64,000 nucleotides of DNA from Vespula vulgaris (GCF_905475345.1 NC_066587.1:1254570-1318569), one strand, 5' to 3'; positions 31,386-40,978 are shown, numbered from the stretch's first letter. Translations and numbers: made by a program. Notes: generated by a model not told the origin, from the letters alone.

Positions 31386-31840
31386 GGATAATAAATATTC
31401 AATAACAGATTATATCTATTTATTGATAACGTAAAAAATATTTCCTTTAATTTTTCTCCTTTTCATTTTCTTTCCTTTTGATCGTCCAATCTGTCCATCG
31501 ACTTAGAAACAAATAGAGTTCCTTCGATACCATCTTTTTTCTCTTTTCTTTTCGTCGGTTTATAAAAAAGTGATCTGACATTAAGCGAGAATAAATAATA
31601 TATATATATAAATATAGACATATATTTTTACATACTACAACACTATACGAACTATATTATAATGCTATATTTTTATTATATCTAATCGACACAATAACTG
31701 TAACAATAAACGGAGAATGAAATGTAATAACACGTAAAGCTGAATGATCTGAAAGTAACGATCTCTCTGTCTCTCTATCTCTCTTTCTCTCTTTCCCTTT
31801 CTTTCTCTTATAGTTCGAAGAAAAGGCGGAAGAAGAATTT
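31211..31840. other. AT-rich filler
   Basis: TA tract 31344-31380 (about 18 units), TA patch at 31598, CT tract 31762-31808. No gene seen. Confidence 0.5.
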
Positions 31841-32160
31841 TCGTTCGGATTATGACTTTTGACTTAATTACAGGAACGTGAGAAATTAACGTTGCCGCCG
31901 AGCCGCCGAGTGCCAGGCGCGATGTCTAATTTAGTTACACGTGCGTAGAATCACTGGGCAGGCGCGAGCGAGCTAGCGAGCTAGCGAACGCGGGCGGGTA
32001 CGTTCTTAATAACCGTTTTAATTATACGAGATTATTTAATTAAGTCATAGAGAGAAGACGTCGGCATTACGCTCGACGACGTAAGACTTTCGAGCGGTTG
32101 CTTTGAAAAAGAAAAGAACTCGTACTATGCAGTTACCAGATACGCGTGGAAGATCGTTTT
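31841..32160. other. Candidate conserved noncoding island
   Basis: About 300 bp of complex DNA: GACTTAATTACAGG, AGAAATTAACG, GCCGCCGAGCCGCCGAG, TCTAATTTAGTTACACGTG (homeodomain word next to CACGTG), a (GAGCTAGC)n patch at about 31968-31988, then TTTTAATTATACG and ATTTAATTAAGTCA. Dense TAAT words point to a developmental enhancer. Confidence 0.3.
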
Positions 32161-32169
32161 GTTAAGCGA

Positions 32170-32212
<43 letters not shown>
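32170..32212. repeat. (TA)n microsatellite
   Basis: About 20 TA units. Confidence 0.95.
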
Positions 32213-32215
<3 letters not shown>

Positions 32216-32560
32216 TCTATTTACTGCTTTTATTCCGGTAGTCCTAGAATTTATCAGACGCACCTCGCGTATAGTACAAAACGCGTATACTCACCTCAAC
32301 GTATGTATGTGTACATGTATAGGTATGTATTTATATAGTTAGAAACGGACGACGTTCTTCGAGATGGTAGCAACAGAGAGAGAGAGAGACAAGGGAAACT
32401 ATACTAAGAGAATGGCTAGGTTCCTTGCATGAGTACATACAATGTATCTAAGTATGTATATATGTATATACGTACATATATATATATATATATGTATGTA
32501 TGTGTAGATAGAGGTAGAGGTAACGCGGAGTCGCGTTCACAGAGCACGAGCCTGCTGCCA
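32213..32560. other. Unique sequence with TATG patches
   Basis: No gene recognised. Confidence 0.4.
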
Positions 32561-32712
32561 GACTAGACGCTGTAAATTTTATCGCCTGGATAAGAGCGAA
32601 CTCGTGGAGAACGCTCGTAAAGGCAATTTACTGTATATTTACATCCTGCCATGATACGTTACACGAGTTAATGCCATCTGTCGACCGAATCGAAGGGCGT
32701 TTATGGGCTACG

Positions 32713-32715
<3 letters not shown>
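32561..32715. other. Candidate conserved noncoding island
   Basis: CTGTAAATTTTATCGCC (Abd-B/Cad-like), AAAGGCAATTTACTG, TATATTTACATCC (Fox core), GAGTTAATGCCATCTGTCG (homeodomain word, E-box CATCTG, GCCAT). Ends at a CT tract. Confidence 0.35.
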
Positions 32716-32716
<1 letters not shown>

Positions 32717-32794
<78 letters not shown>

Positions 32795-32818
32795 CTGTTT
32801 CTCTCTCTGTTCCTTTTT
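32717..32818. repeat. (CT)n array
   Basis: About 100 bp with GT and AT interruptions. Confidence 0.95.
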
Positions 32819-33005
32819 TTGTACGTCCTTTCGAAGAATAATCGAACGCGCGATAAAAGTGTCTCGAACTTTGTCCGCTTTGACTCTTACGTTATTCCTT
32901 CGATCATAAAATAGGTTACCATATATAAACACATCCATCCGTGTAATAAGATTTGTTAATGATTTGTAGTTTACTTAAGCAGGCTAGATTTTTTTTTTTT
33001 TTTAA
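32819..33005. other. Unique spacer
   Basis: T14 run at about 32990-33003. No gene recognised. Confidence 0.35.
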
Positions 33006-33042
33006 CGAAGATGGTTCATTCCGAGTACGAAGGAGTTTCAAC

Positions 33043-33111
33043 ATGGCGGCGAGTATGGCAGGAGGAAAATTTTCGAAGTTAACATCTTGGTACTTATCTA
33101 CGATAAGTTGA
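33043..33111 (+). CDS. Hypothetical 22-codon ORF in a TISU/YY1-like start context
   Basis: The ATG lies in CAACATGGCGGC (33039-33050), an exact match to the vertebrate TISU start element SAASATGGCGGC and to the YY1/Pho long site. The frame reads MAASMAGGKFSKLTSW and stops six codons later. A second overlapping frame starts at 33011 (MVHSEYEGVSTWRR...) and ends within it. Either could be the start of a spliced gene, or the motif may be purely a Pho-type DNA site. There is no recognised protein and no strong donor. Confidence 0.15.
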   Translation: MAASMAGGKFSKLTSWYLSTIS

Positions 33112-33328
33112 TATCTAAATGTGTACGTAGGAATATGTACGTACGTATGTATGTAGGTACGAATGGAAAGGGCGAAGGTAGTAAGGGGTAGTGGATCTAT
33201 TCGATAAAAAAAACTCAGGTATACTGAGGCGTATTACAAGCTTGGAATATTTTTGCAATTTTTTTAAGTATCCAAAGAATCTTTCCTTCGAGATTGTTAG
33301 TAATGATGCCTGTCTCTCATGGGTAGAA

Positions 33329-33335
<7 letters not shown>
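33112..33335. other. Unique AT-rich sequence
   Basis: GTAC/TATG patches near 33125-33160. No gene recognised. Confidence 0.4.
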
Positions 33336-33379
<44 letters not shown>

Positions 33380-34233
33380 AAGAGAAAGAAAGATAGGGAA
33401 TGTGGATAAAGAAGGAAAAAAGGTAAGAAAGAAAGAAAGAAAGAAGAGAAAGAAGACTAGAAAGAGATACGGGAAAGGAAGAGGTTATCTCTCTCTCTCT
33501 CTCTCTTTCTCTTGCTCTTTCTATCTCTCTGAAAAGCATTTGGCGACGTTGAGTAAGAGAGGAAGAGAGAGAAGGAGAAAGAGAGAGAGAGTGGCTCGAT
33601 ATTCGGGGTGCGGTTCCTAGGTCCGTAGGTCCTGGGTTTGCGTGAGCGGACGAGCAAGGAATGGAAAGAGAAGGATGGGAGGAGGAAGAGAGAAGTTAGA
33701 GAGAGGGTGGCTCGACGGCTAGAAAGAGGACGTGTCTGCGTGTAACGTGCCGTTCTTGTGTTCGTACGTGCGTGCGGACGTTTCTCTCTCTCTCTCTTAC
33801 TCTCTGCTTCCTTCTACCTATGTCGTAACGGGTGGAAAAGGGTCGGTGAGGATGAGGGGTATTAAAGAGAGAGAGAGAGAGAGAGGGAATGGGAGGACCG
33901 GAGACGGAGTCGGAGGTGGGCGGTGGCGGGGGGTTGGGAGGCGGATTGCACGCGTTGTGCAGTGCGGTTAACGGCGTGTGCGTTGCGCCGACGGCCAACG
34001 ACGTTGCTTTTTGAAAAGGGACGAGAGTAGAGAAGAGAAGAGAAGAGAAGAGAAGAGAAGAGAAGTGAAGAGAAGAGGAGAGAAGAGAAGAGAAGAGGAG
34101 AGGAGAGGAGAAGAGAGTAGGAGGAAGCGAGTTAGAAGCGGCAGCATCAGCGTGGCGACGACGGTAGCACGAGTGAAAGCGCAAACGATGAAGATGGAAG
34201 AGTGGTAAAGCTGAAGAGAAGGAGAGAGAGAGG

Positions 34234-34265
<32 letters not shown>

Positions 34266-34383
34266 AAGAGAGAGATGGATGGACGGATGAAGACGGGAAG
34301 GGGAAAGAGAGAATAAGATGGGTTGAAAAGGGAAGAGGAGAGAGAGAGAGAAAGAAACAGAGAGGGAAGGGAAGAGAGATAGA

Positions 34384-34415
<32 letters not shown>

Positions 34416-34428
34416 AGGAAGGACGCGG
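33336..34428. repeat. 1.1-kb purine-rich domain
   Basis: GA tract 33338-33390, GAAA tracts, a reversed CT tract at 33487-33530, unique spacers 33590-33650 and 33720-33840, a pentamer array at 34020-34118, and an almost uninterrupted GA/GGA tract at 34205-34416. Plus-strand purines dominate overall. Confidence 0.8.
34020..34120. repeat. (AGAAG)n pentanucleotide array
   Basis: About 19 AGAAG units with AGGAG variants. Confidence 0.95.
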
Positions 34429-34484
34429 GCGTCTCGGCGTTCTGGCAGACGAACGCATCGATCCCAGGCGGGTCAAGCACGGAA
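34429..34484. other. Purine-to-pyrimidine switch core
   Basis: Short GC-rich core (GGCGTCTCGGCGTTCTGGC, GAACGCATCGATCCCAGG) separating a purine domain on the left from a pyrimidine domain on the right. Confidence 0.35.
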
Positions 34485-35330
34485 TCTGTCTCCCTCTCTT
34501 TCCCTGTCCCTCTTCCTCCCTCTATCTTTCGATTCCCTCTCCCTTCTCTCGCGCGGCCACCCTCTTTCCCCCTTTCAAGCCCTACCCATCACTCTCTTTC
34601 CTTCTCTCTCTCTCTTTCTCTCCCTTCTCCCTCGTGGCGCTCTTCTCGCCAGCAAACTCGAAGCTCCGTCACCCTCCTCGCTTCTTCCGCCCACCGCCGT
34701 CGCCGTCGCTGCCGCCGCCGCCGCCGCCGCCGCTGCCGCCACCGCCGCTGCCACCGCCGCCTCCGCCGCCGCCGCCGACGACGACGACGCCACCACCTCC
34801 GAGCCCACTTCCACCTACCCTTCATCCACCACCCATCTCCTCTTCCTCCTCCTTCTTCTCCTCCTCCTCCTCCTCCTCCTCGCCGTTACTGCGCGCTCGC
34901 CCCCGCCAGACAAAGACAAATTACGCTGCATTTTCAGAGCCCCAAAGAGCTCTGCCGTTCTCCACCTCCAACCTCGATCTCCCTCGTCTTTCCTCCTTCC
35001 GCCAACCCAACCACCCCTACTCCCTCCCCCCAACCCACCCACCCACTCCAACCCCATCTTCCAACCCGCTCTCCACCTCCTTCTACGTCGACCGACCGCC
35101 CTTACACCACTTTCGTCCCTGCCCGGAACCCGAGACTCTTCGTTATGTAGGCCATCAAAAGGGTGCTCAACCCCTACGCACTTTTACGCGTCTTATCTCT
35201 CTTTCTCTTTCATTCTCTCTTTCTCTCTATCTTCACACTCTCTCTCTCTCTCCTTCTTCTTCTCTTCCTCTCTTTCTTCCTTTCTTTCTTCCTCGATGAT
35301 TCCATACACTTGACCTTGATTTTCTCTTCT
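34485..35330. repeat. 850-bp pyrimidine-rich domain with (CCG)n
   Basis: CT/CCCT tracts, (CCG)n/(GCC)n at about 34692-34792, (CTC)n at 34845-34882, then less regular C-rich DNA. It carries the longest open frame of the window (365 codons starting at 34202). That frame is Pro/Ser/Leu-rich, has no domain, and follows base composition, so I do not call it a gene. Confidence 0.75.
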
Positions 35331-35640
35331 TTTTACATTTCCTTCTTGCGCTTCGAAAAATTTTTGTATGTATATCGACGCATCGGCACGTACGTATTAT
35401 ACGTACCTAGATATCTACATGCATACGAATGTATAAATATATACAAACAAATATATATATATATATACATATATTATATTATGTACATCGCGTGGAAGTT
35501 CGACCAAATCGGATACTCTCGTTGCGTTGGCGTTCTAGAAAAGAGCTCGAGGACACTCGTGCGGAATATTTGCCGGATGCTTGACTTCGATTTTCTAGAA
35601 GTAGTCATGCGACTACTTCTTCGACTTTAGCAATGCCAAA
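35331..35640. other. Unique sequence, no gene recognised
   Basis: TA tract 35450-35468. The island 35485-35630 is open on the plus strand (GWKFDQIGYSRC-like) but unsupported. Confidence 0.3.
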
Positions 35641-35661
35641 GAAATAGAAAGAAAGACAAAG

Positions 35662-35692
<31 letters not shown>

Positions 35693-35780
35693 GAAAGAAA
35701 TGTTCTCTTTCATTTCTCTTATTCTTTCTTCTCTTTCCCTTATTCTTTCCATCCCTTTCCCCTTGTCCCTTTTTCCTCTA
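35641..35780. repeat. (GAAA)n then CTTT pyrimidine tract
   Basis: Adjacent purine (35641-35700) and pyrimidine (35703-35780) tracts, partly complementary. Confidence 0.85.
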
Positions 35781-36080
35781 TCTCTTGATAATTACGACCA
35801 CGGACTTACATGAGATAGCAAGGCGTAATCGATTATTCTTTCGCGACTTCTTCGGCGTTTCGAGTATTCCCTGTTCGCTTTATCGCGTGCTAGCCGTTCG
35901 TCACGAAAGTTCCTTCTGCCGACCGATAATGGTTAGGTCGAGGGCGAAAGGGTCGCGGAGAGGAAAGGGTTGGGAAGGGGTAGAGGGTGGAGAGTGAGTA
36001 AGGGTGGTGGAAGAGAGTTGATAGCGCTGCGAAGAAGCGACGTGCCGATTAAGGAAGTTGGATCGTCCGAGACGAGATCG
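35781..36080. other. Complex island, no gene recognised
   Basis: CpG-rich unique DNA (GCGTGCTAGCCGTTCGTC; GATAGCGCTGCGAAGAAGCG). Possible promoter or enhancer. Confidence 0.25.
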
Positions 36081-36158
36081 CCGTGCCGTGCTGCACCGCA
36101 CCGCACCGCACCGCACCGCACCGCACCGCAGCGCAGCGCACCGCGGCGCGCCGCACCT
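36081..36158. repeat. (CCGCA)n pentanucleotide array
   Basis: About 12 CCGCA/GCGCA units, more than 70% GC in an AT-rich genome. Confidence 0.95.
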
Positions 36159-36320
36159 TGCCGTTCATCCAGCAATGGAAAAATTTCACTAATGGAAGCC
36201 AAGAAAAAGGCCGATTCCGCGAAGTATGTTAATTAAAGATTCCTGACGATGAGCCAACAAAGGGGTTGGCTCGCTGACAGGTGAAATCAAAGATGTAAGC
36301 CTATCCTCGGGGAAAGAGAT
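36159..36320. other. Candidate conserved noncoding island
   Basis: GTTAATTAAAGATTCC (homeodomain), GAGCCAACAAAGG (Fox-like), GACAGGTGAAATCAAAGATG (E-box CAGGTG plus Tcf/Lef core ATCAAAG). Confidence 0.35.
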
Positions 36321-36640
36321 GGGTAGATAGATAGTTATACAGAGAGAAAGAGAAAAAGACAGTATTACGAAAATTCGCACTACGGAATTCGCGGTTATCG
36401 TCGAAATGACGATGTCTTTCGTTAGTTCGTGAATCGTAATGAAAGTAATTGATTACCGTTGTTTGTTAATTAAAAATATTATAATTTTAGTATTTATAGT
36501 AAGACGTATCATAATTGTATGTTATTAAGAGTATTTGTGATTCGATGGTAGAAGGGAATTAGAAGATGTGCAATTAGCGAAGAGGTAGGAGGACAACGAT
36601 GAGGGACAACGAGGGATGATAATGAAAATGACGTGCGCAT
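36321..36640. other. AT-rich unique filler
   Basis: No gene or element recognised. Confidence 0.45.
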
Positions 36641-36649
36641 GTGTTGTAA

Positions 36650-36703
36650 CAGTGAGAGAGAAAGAGATAGAGAAATAGATAGATAGATAAGTAAGATAGG
36701 TGG

Positions 36704-36751
<48 letters not shown>

Positions 36752-36752
36752 C
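36650..36752. repeat. (GA)/(GATA)n array
   Basis: GA tract with GATA units, about 19 perfect GA units at 36712-36749. Confidence 0.95.
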
Positions 36753-36900
36753 TCGTCGAACGCGAATAGAATCCTCGAACTCCCAACGTTCCTTTATTCA
36801 GGCATAACGAGGTCCGAAGTACACGAAACTACGTGCATGCTCGACATAGTATATGAACCGGTATCGAAGAGATGGTTCACGTCGAATCCCGATGCGAAAT
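36753..36900. other. Unique island
   Basis: TATGAACCGGTATCGAAG (Grainyhead-like) and GTGCATGCTCGAC. No gene recognised. Confidence 0.25.
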
Positions 36901-36939
36901 ACAGAGAGAAAGAGAGAGACAGATAGAGAGGAGAAAGAG

Positions 36940-36970
<31 letters not shown>

Positions 36971-37078
36971 TAATCAAGGAATTCTAAGCACAAAGGAGGA
37001 GTCTTGGTGCTCGCAGACGTAAAGATTTTTAGGGAATTGCCCTAGGTTGGGGACTCCTGTGAGAAGTGCGGATGACAT
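36901..37078. other. GA tract and unique spacer
   Basis: GA tract 36901-36971, then unique DNA. No gene recognised. Confidence 0.4.
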
Positions 37079-37228
37079 CGAGAGAGACAAGAGGGTAGAT
37101 AGAAGGCGTGCGTGAGAGGGGTTGAGAGTGTGGGAGAGAGTCGGTGTTGGCGAGCGCACTGGTTGAGAAGGAAGAGAAGGAGGTTGGGGGTGGTTTGGTG
37201 AGTCGAAGGATGGAAGCAAGCAAGCAAG

Positions 37229-37260
<32 letters not shown>

Positions 37261-37598
37261 CAAGTAGGGAGGCAAGCAAGCAAGCAAGCAAGCAGGCAGG
37301 CAGGCAGGCAGGCTAGCAGGCCATCAGACAGGAGGCAGGAGGCAGGCAGGCAGGCAGGAAGGCTGGCTGGCTGGCAGGAGGACGAAAAGCAGGAGTGGGT
37401 GGAAGAAGGAGAGAAAGGAAGAGAGAGAGAGAGAGAGAGAGAGAGAAGGAGAGCGGCGGTAGGTAGCAGTGGGTGGCTGAGCGAGGCTTTGAGGGTGGCG
37501 AAGGAGGAAGGAGGTAGAGAAGTAGGAGAAGGAGGAGGGCGGTTGGTTGAGACGCGAGCGGAGGTGCAGGCAAAGGAGAGAGAAAGAGAGGGAGAGAC

Positions 37599-37653
<55 letters not shown>

Positions 37654-37746
37654 CCATTGGGTTGGCTTGCTTTGCGCCAGAGCACCGACATGGCTCCAAG
37701 AGAAGGAGAGGAGAATGGAAAGAGGAGGAGGTGGAGGATGGGGTAG
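37079..37746. repeat. Purine-rich domain with (GGCA)n array
   Basis: GGCA/AGCA array at 37214-37378, GA tracts 37420-37446 and 37576-37648, with G/A-rich spacers. The minus-strand 325-codon frame (Cys-Leu-Pro-Ala repeats, then SLSL) is a repeat translation. Confidence 0.85.
37214..37378. repeat. (CAAG)n / (GCAG)n tetranucleotide array
   Basis: About 35 tetramers in alternating CAAG, GCAG and GGCT blocks: a higher-order arrangement created by repeated slippage. Confidence 0.95.
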
Positions 37747-37815
37747 GATGGCCGGGCCTCTGCTCGCTCGATAGAGGCGCGTCCCGTCGTCCCATGATTG
37801 GAAACCAAATCGCCG
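37747..37815. promoter_or_regulatory. Strand-switch core with paired CCAAT words
   Basis: At the purine/pyrimidine boundary, ATTGG (37797-37801), AAA, then CCAAAT (37805-37810) form inverted CCAAT-type words, preceded by GGCGCGTCCCGTCGTCCC. Compatible with a bidirectional promoter core; not tested. Confidence 0.25.
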
Positions 37816-37957
37816 CACATCCATCCCCTTCCTCCTACCTCAAGCTCTTCCCTCCCCTTACCGCTCACCCTACCTCTTGCTCTTCCCTTGCTTCTCTTGC
37901 CCACGAATCCTCCACCCTTACGGCCGTCTCTCAACCCTATCCAGAGAGAGCTTGCGA

Positions 37958-37988
<31 letters not shown>

Positions 37989-38150
37989 TCTCTCTCCTTC
38001 GCGCACGCCGAATAAACTTCTCCCCCTCTGGCCACCAGTACCTCCTCCTCTCCATCCTCCTTCTCCTCCTCCTCAACCTCCTCCTCCTCCTCTTTCACCA
38101 ACCACCCTTCGACTCCGCTCAACCTCCTCGCCCACCCTCCAGGGACGCTA
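37816..38150. repeat. Pyrimidine-rich domain
   Basis: CCTC/CTT-rich DNA with a CT tract at 37957-37990 and (CTC)n at 38040-38095. Confidence 0.8.
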
Positions 38151-38288
38151 ATGTCGAGCTAAGTCCTTAAAACCCCTCAGCCGGAGGCCGCCCAGCCCGC
38201 AGACCGGAATGGCCTCCATAAGTAACCGGGTTTACACACCCCAAGACCCTATTTCTCACCGTGGAAAAACTGCAGTCAGCTCCGTTGC
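38151..38288. other. Candidate conserved noncoding island
   Basis: GCTAATGTCGAGC, CAGCCGGAGGCCGCCCAGC, CCATAAGTAACCGGGTTTAC (Grainyhead/Fox-like) and CCGTGGAAAAACTGCAGTC. The plus strand is open from an ATG at 38209 until a CT tract, without a recognised domain. Confidence 0.3.
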
Positions 38289-38292
38289 AACG

Positions 38293-38379
<87 letters not shown>

Positions 38380-38485
38380 TACTCATACACGTGCACACGC
38401 ACATACCAATACCATTTCACCTACCAAAACCGAAGGCAAGTTACGACTTTCAGGACGGCCGGGCATCGCAAGCTTCGGAGAGCAA

Positions 38486-38525
<40 letters not shown>

Positions 38526-38575
38526 TTCTCTTCCACTCTTTTCCTTCTTACCCATCTTTCTCTAACGGGCAGGAT
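38289..38575. repeat. CT arrays around a unique spacer
   Basis: CT tracts 38295-38380 and 38487-38540; spacer 38382-38485. Confidence 0.9.
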
Positions 38576-38953
38576 TAGGAAGATGAGCTTCCGTGAAAAA
38601 CGTGAATCTTTTTCTCGAAAGTACCGAAGGGATGCGCTACTCGGACGAGTAATTCTCGATGCTGATTGGACTTCAGTTTCTTAGTCCTCACGAAATCTTT
38701 CGAATCAATCTCGAGAAAATCGTACTTTATATACATTTATCTATATATTTATATATGTACGTATACATATACATACACAATTTATTTACCAATAGAAACA
38801 CGTACACAAACGTACCCGCATATATACGTGTTTATCAATATAGGATATCTATACTCTCTCGAAAGAGTTCGAGTAAAGGTATCAATGAAAAAAGTTTCGC
38901 GTTGAAATTCGTTACGTGTATTTATTAAAAAATACGTTCCACTTAAAACGTGA
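38576..38953. other. Unique and AT-rich filler
   Basis: TATACAT patches around 38725-38780. No gene recognised. Confidence 0.4.
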
Positions 38954-38954
38954 T

Positions 38955-39017
<63 letters not shown>

Positions 39018-39030
39018 AATAATAATATAA
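38954..39030. repeat. (AAC)n trinucleotide repeat
   Basis: About 21 perfect AAC units, continuing into AAT. Confidence 0.95.
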
Positions 39031-39172
39031 TATTACAATCAATAATAATAACAACAACATTATTACTATTATTAATGTTAATAATATTATAATAATATAT
39101 TAATAATAAAAATATTATTATCATTACTATTAATTAATAAAATTATTTTTCATTAACAAAGTTAATAATGAT

Positions 39173-39212
<40 letters not shown>

Positions 39213-39232
39213 TTAATATTAATCGTAGTAGA
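39031..39232. repeat. AAT/ATT-rich DNA and (AAT)n
   Basis: AT-only sequence with a perfect (AAT)n block at about 39172-39211. Confidence 0.9.
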
Positions 39233-39607
39233 AAATGAAAAGAGAAATGGAAAGCATAAAACGTGCTTATACAATGGCATCGAGGGTGCAAGTACCTACC
39301 TACCTACCCAGTATACCGCTCTCTCTCTCTCTCTCTCCCTCCACCTTACGAGGAAACTTTACTTTGGGTGACGGTGACTACTTTCACTTTTCCTCGTAAT
39401 GTTTATGCAGAGCGCCGTGGAAAGTTTCGCGCGAGGCTGCTGCGGATGTGGTAACTTCAACGGTCGCTATGTGTTGTGTCTGCGCTCGCGCGAACACTCT
39501 CTCTCTGTCTCTGTCTTTCTCTCTCTGTATCTATCTATCTCTTTGTCTCTGTCTCTGTCTCTCGACTTCCTCTCATTGAAACGATGCATCCTTCAACTAC
39601 GTACGTA
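39233..39607. other. Unique sequence with CT tracts
   Basis: CT tracts 39320-39338 and 39498-39565; complex spacer 39350-39495 (GCGCGAGGCTGCTGCGGATG). No gene recognised. Confidence 0.35.
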
Positions 39608-39718
39608 CGTAGGTATATACATACATACATACATACATACATACATACATACATACATACATACATACATACATACATAGGTAGATAGGTAGATAGATAG
39701 ATAGATAGATAGATGGGT
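39608..39718. repeat. (ACAT)n then (GATA)n tetranucleotide array
   Basis: About 16 ACAT units and about 9 GATA units. Confidence 0.95.
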
Positions 39719-39922
39719 ACATATGAGATAGACGAGAAAGTTTCAATCGAATATCCACACGTGAGTTATCAAATTGACGAGTTTAATTCGATGGCATTTC
39801 GTTCTTTTCTGCGGCTACGAAATCGTTTTCAGATTCCATTTGGGAAAAGATAATATAGAATATTTTTTTATATCCGTTTTACGGATCGATCCTTTGTTGT
39901 TTTTTTACATATACATTTTTTT

Positions 39923-39973
<51 letters not shown>

Positions 39974-40112
39974 TATCGATGAATAATTATGTTTATTTGT
40001 ATTGGAAACAATCGAAGAAACAATCGGAATAATATAAAATTATTCCCAACATCCTTTCGTCCTACGTAGTTACTTAGACTTTCTCGGAATATTTTCTTCA
40101 AGAGGAAGGGGA
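39719..40112. other. AT-rich filler
   Basis: TA tract of about 18 units at 39930-39966. No gene recognised. Confidence 0.45.
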
Positions 40113-40295
40113 ATTAAAAAATCGTTCCTTTCGACGTTGACCGGTCCCTTTGCTGTGGGAAGCTTTGAAAATTCAGGAAACCCAGGGAGCATGGTAACCC
40201 GGGTAGATGGTTGCCAATGTCGCGCGGATGCCTTTGAATACCTGCACGGAAAGGATTTTGCGCCTGAAGCGAATCCTTCGGATTTGAGGTAGTAG
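40113..40295. other. Candidate conserved noncoding island
   Basis: GCATGGTAACCCGGGTAGATG followed by GGTTGCCAATGTCGCGCGG: RFX X-box-like halves (ATGGTAAC, GTTGCC). Also GACCGGTCCC and GCCTTTGAATACCTGCACGG. Minus-strand frame open but unsupported. Confidence 0.3.
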
Positions 40296-40309
40296 TAGAC
40301 GAAGGGGAG

Positions 40310-40401
40310 ATAGATAGAAAGAGAGAGACAGAGACAGGGAAGGAGAGATACGTAGACAGAGAGAAAGAAAGAGAGAGAGATAGAGATAAATAGAGATAGA
40401 T

Positions 40402-40444
<43 letters not shown>
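40310..40444. repeat. GA/GATAGA/GACAGA array
   Basis: Purine array ending in about 20 perfect GA units (40402-40442). Confidence 0.95.
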
Positions 40445-40722
40445 AAGTCTCTTAAGAGAAGCCGACTAGCGATACCAATATGTATGTCCGTCGTCGTTAG
40501 CGACGTTCACTGGATGAACGAACATCCAGAGACGATCTCGGAGCCTGGTACACTCGACTCAATGCCCAGAGGCTTCAAGGATATGAGAGTCTCCTGGCCG
40601 CAGGATTCTCTTCTCTCAGAGTCACCATAGGGTCGTCTCGATGGAACACGTCCGCAATCCGTAAAGCGTATTGACGAGCGTAGAGCGACGTTCCAACGCA
40701 TATACACACGTACATACGTAGA
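40445..40722. other. Complex island with two stem-loops
   Basis: CGTCG-TTAG-CGACG at about 40492-40505, then CTGGATG (40510-40516) pairing with CATCCAG (40523-40529) around AACGAA. Downstream about 150 bp are open in two plus frames (LGAWYTRLNAQRLQGYESLL; MNEHPETISEPGTLDSMPRG) and one minus frame. No product recognised. Confidence 0.3.
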
Positions 40723-40826
40723 CGCTTACTAAACGTACGTATATGGACATGGACTAGTGGTCTCTTGCTAGGTTTCTCATATCGACGAAAACGGATCTTC
40801 CTCGTATATTTACGTATAAATGTATG

Positions 40827-40857
<31 letters not shown>

Positions 40858-40928
40858 GTGCTATATGTGCTAAATCTCGAGACGCTACCAGATTCGTATC
40901 GTACTGGTCTATGTACGCATGTATGTAC

Positions 40929-40976
<48 letters not shown>

Positions 40977-40978
40977 TT
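40723..40978. repeat. Unique spacer, (GTAT)n and (TA)n
   Basis: GTAT array 40821-40857; TA tract of about 18 units at 40937-40974. Confidence 0.85.

Noticed and set aside
34202..35299. 365-codon open frame, the longest in the window
   Set aside because: It spans a GA tract (Arg/Glu), CT tracts (Ser/Leu) and (CCG)n (Pro). Composition follows the purine-to-pyrimidine skew; no domain, no splice logic.
37029..38006. 325-codon minus-strand open frame
   Set aside because: Made of RERER, SLSLS and CLPACLPA repeat translations.
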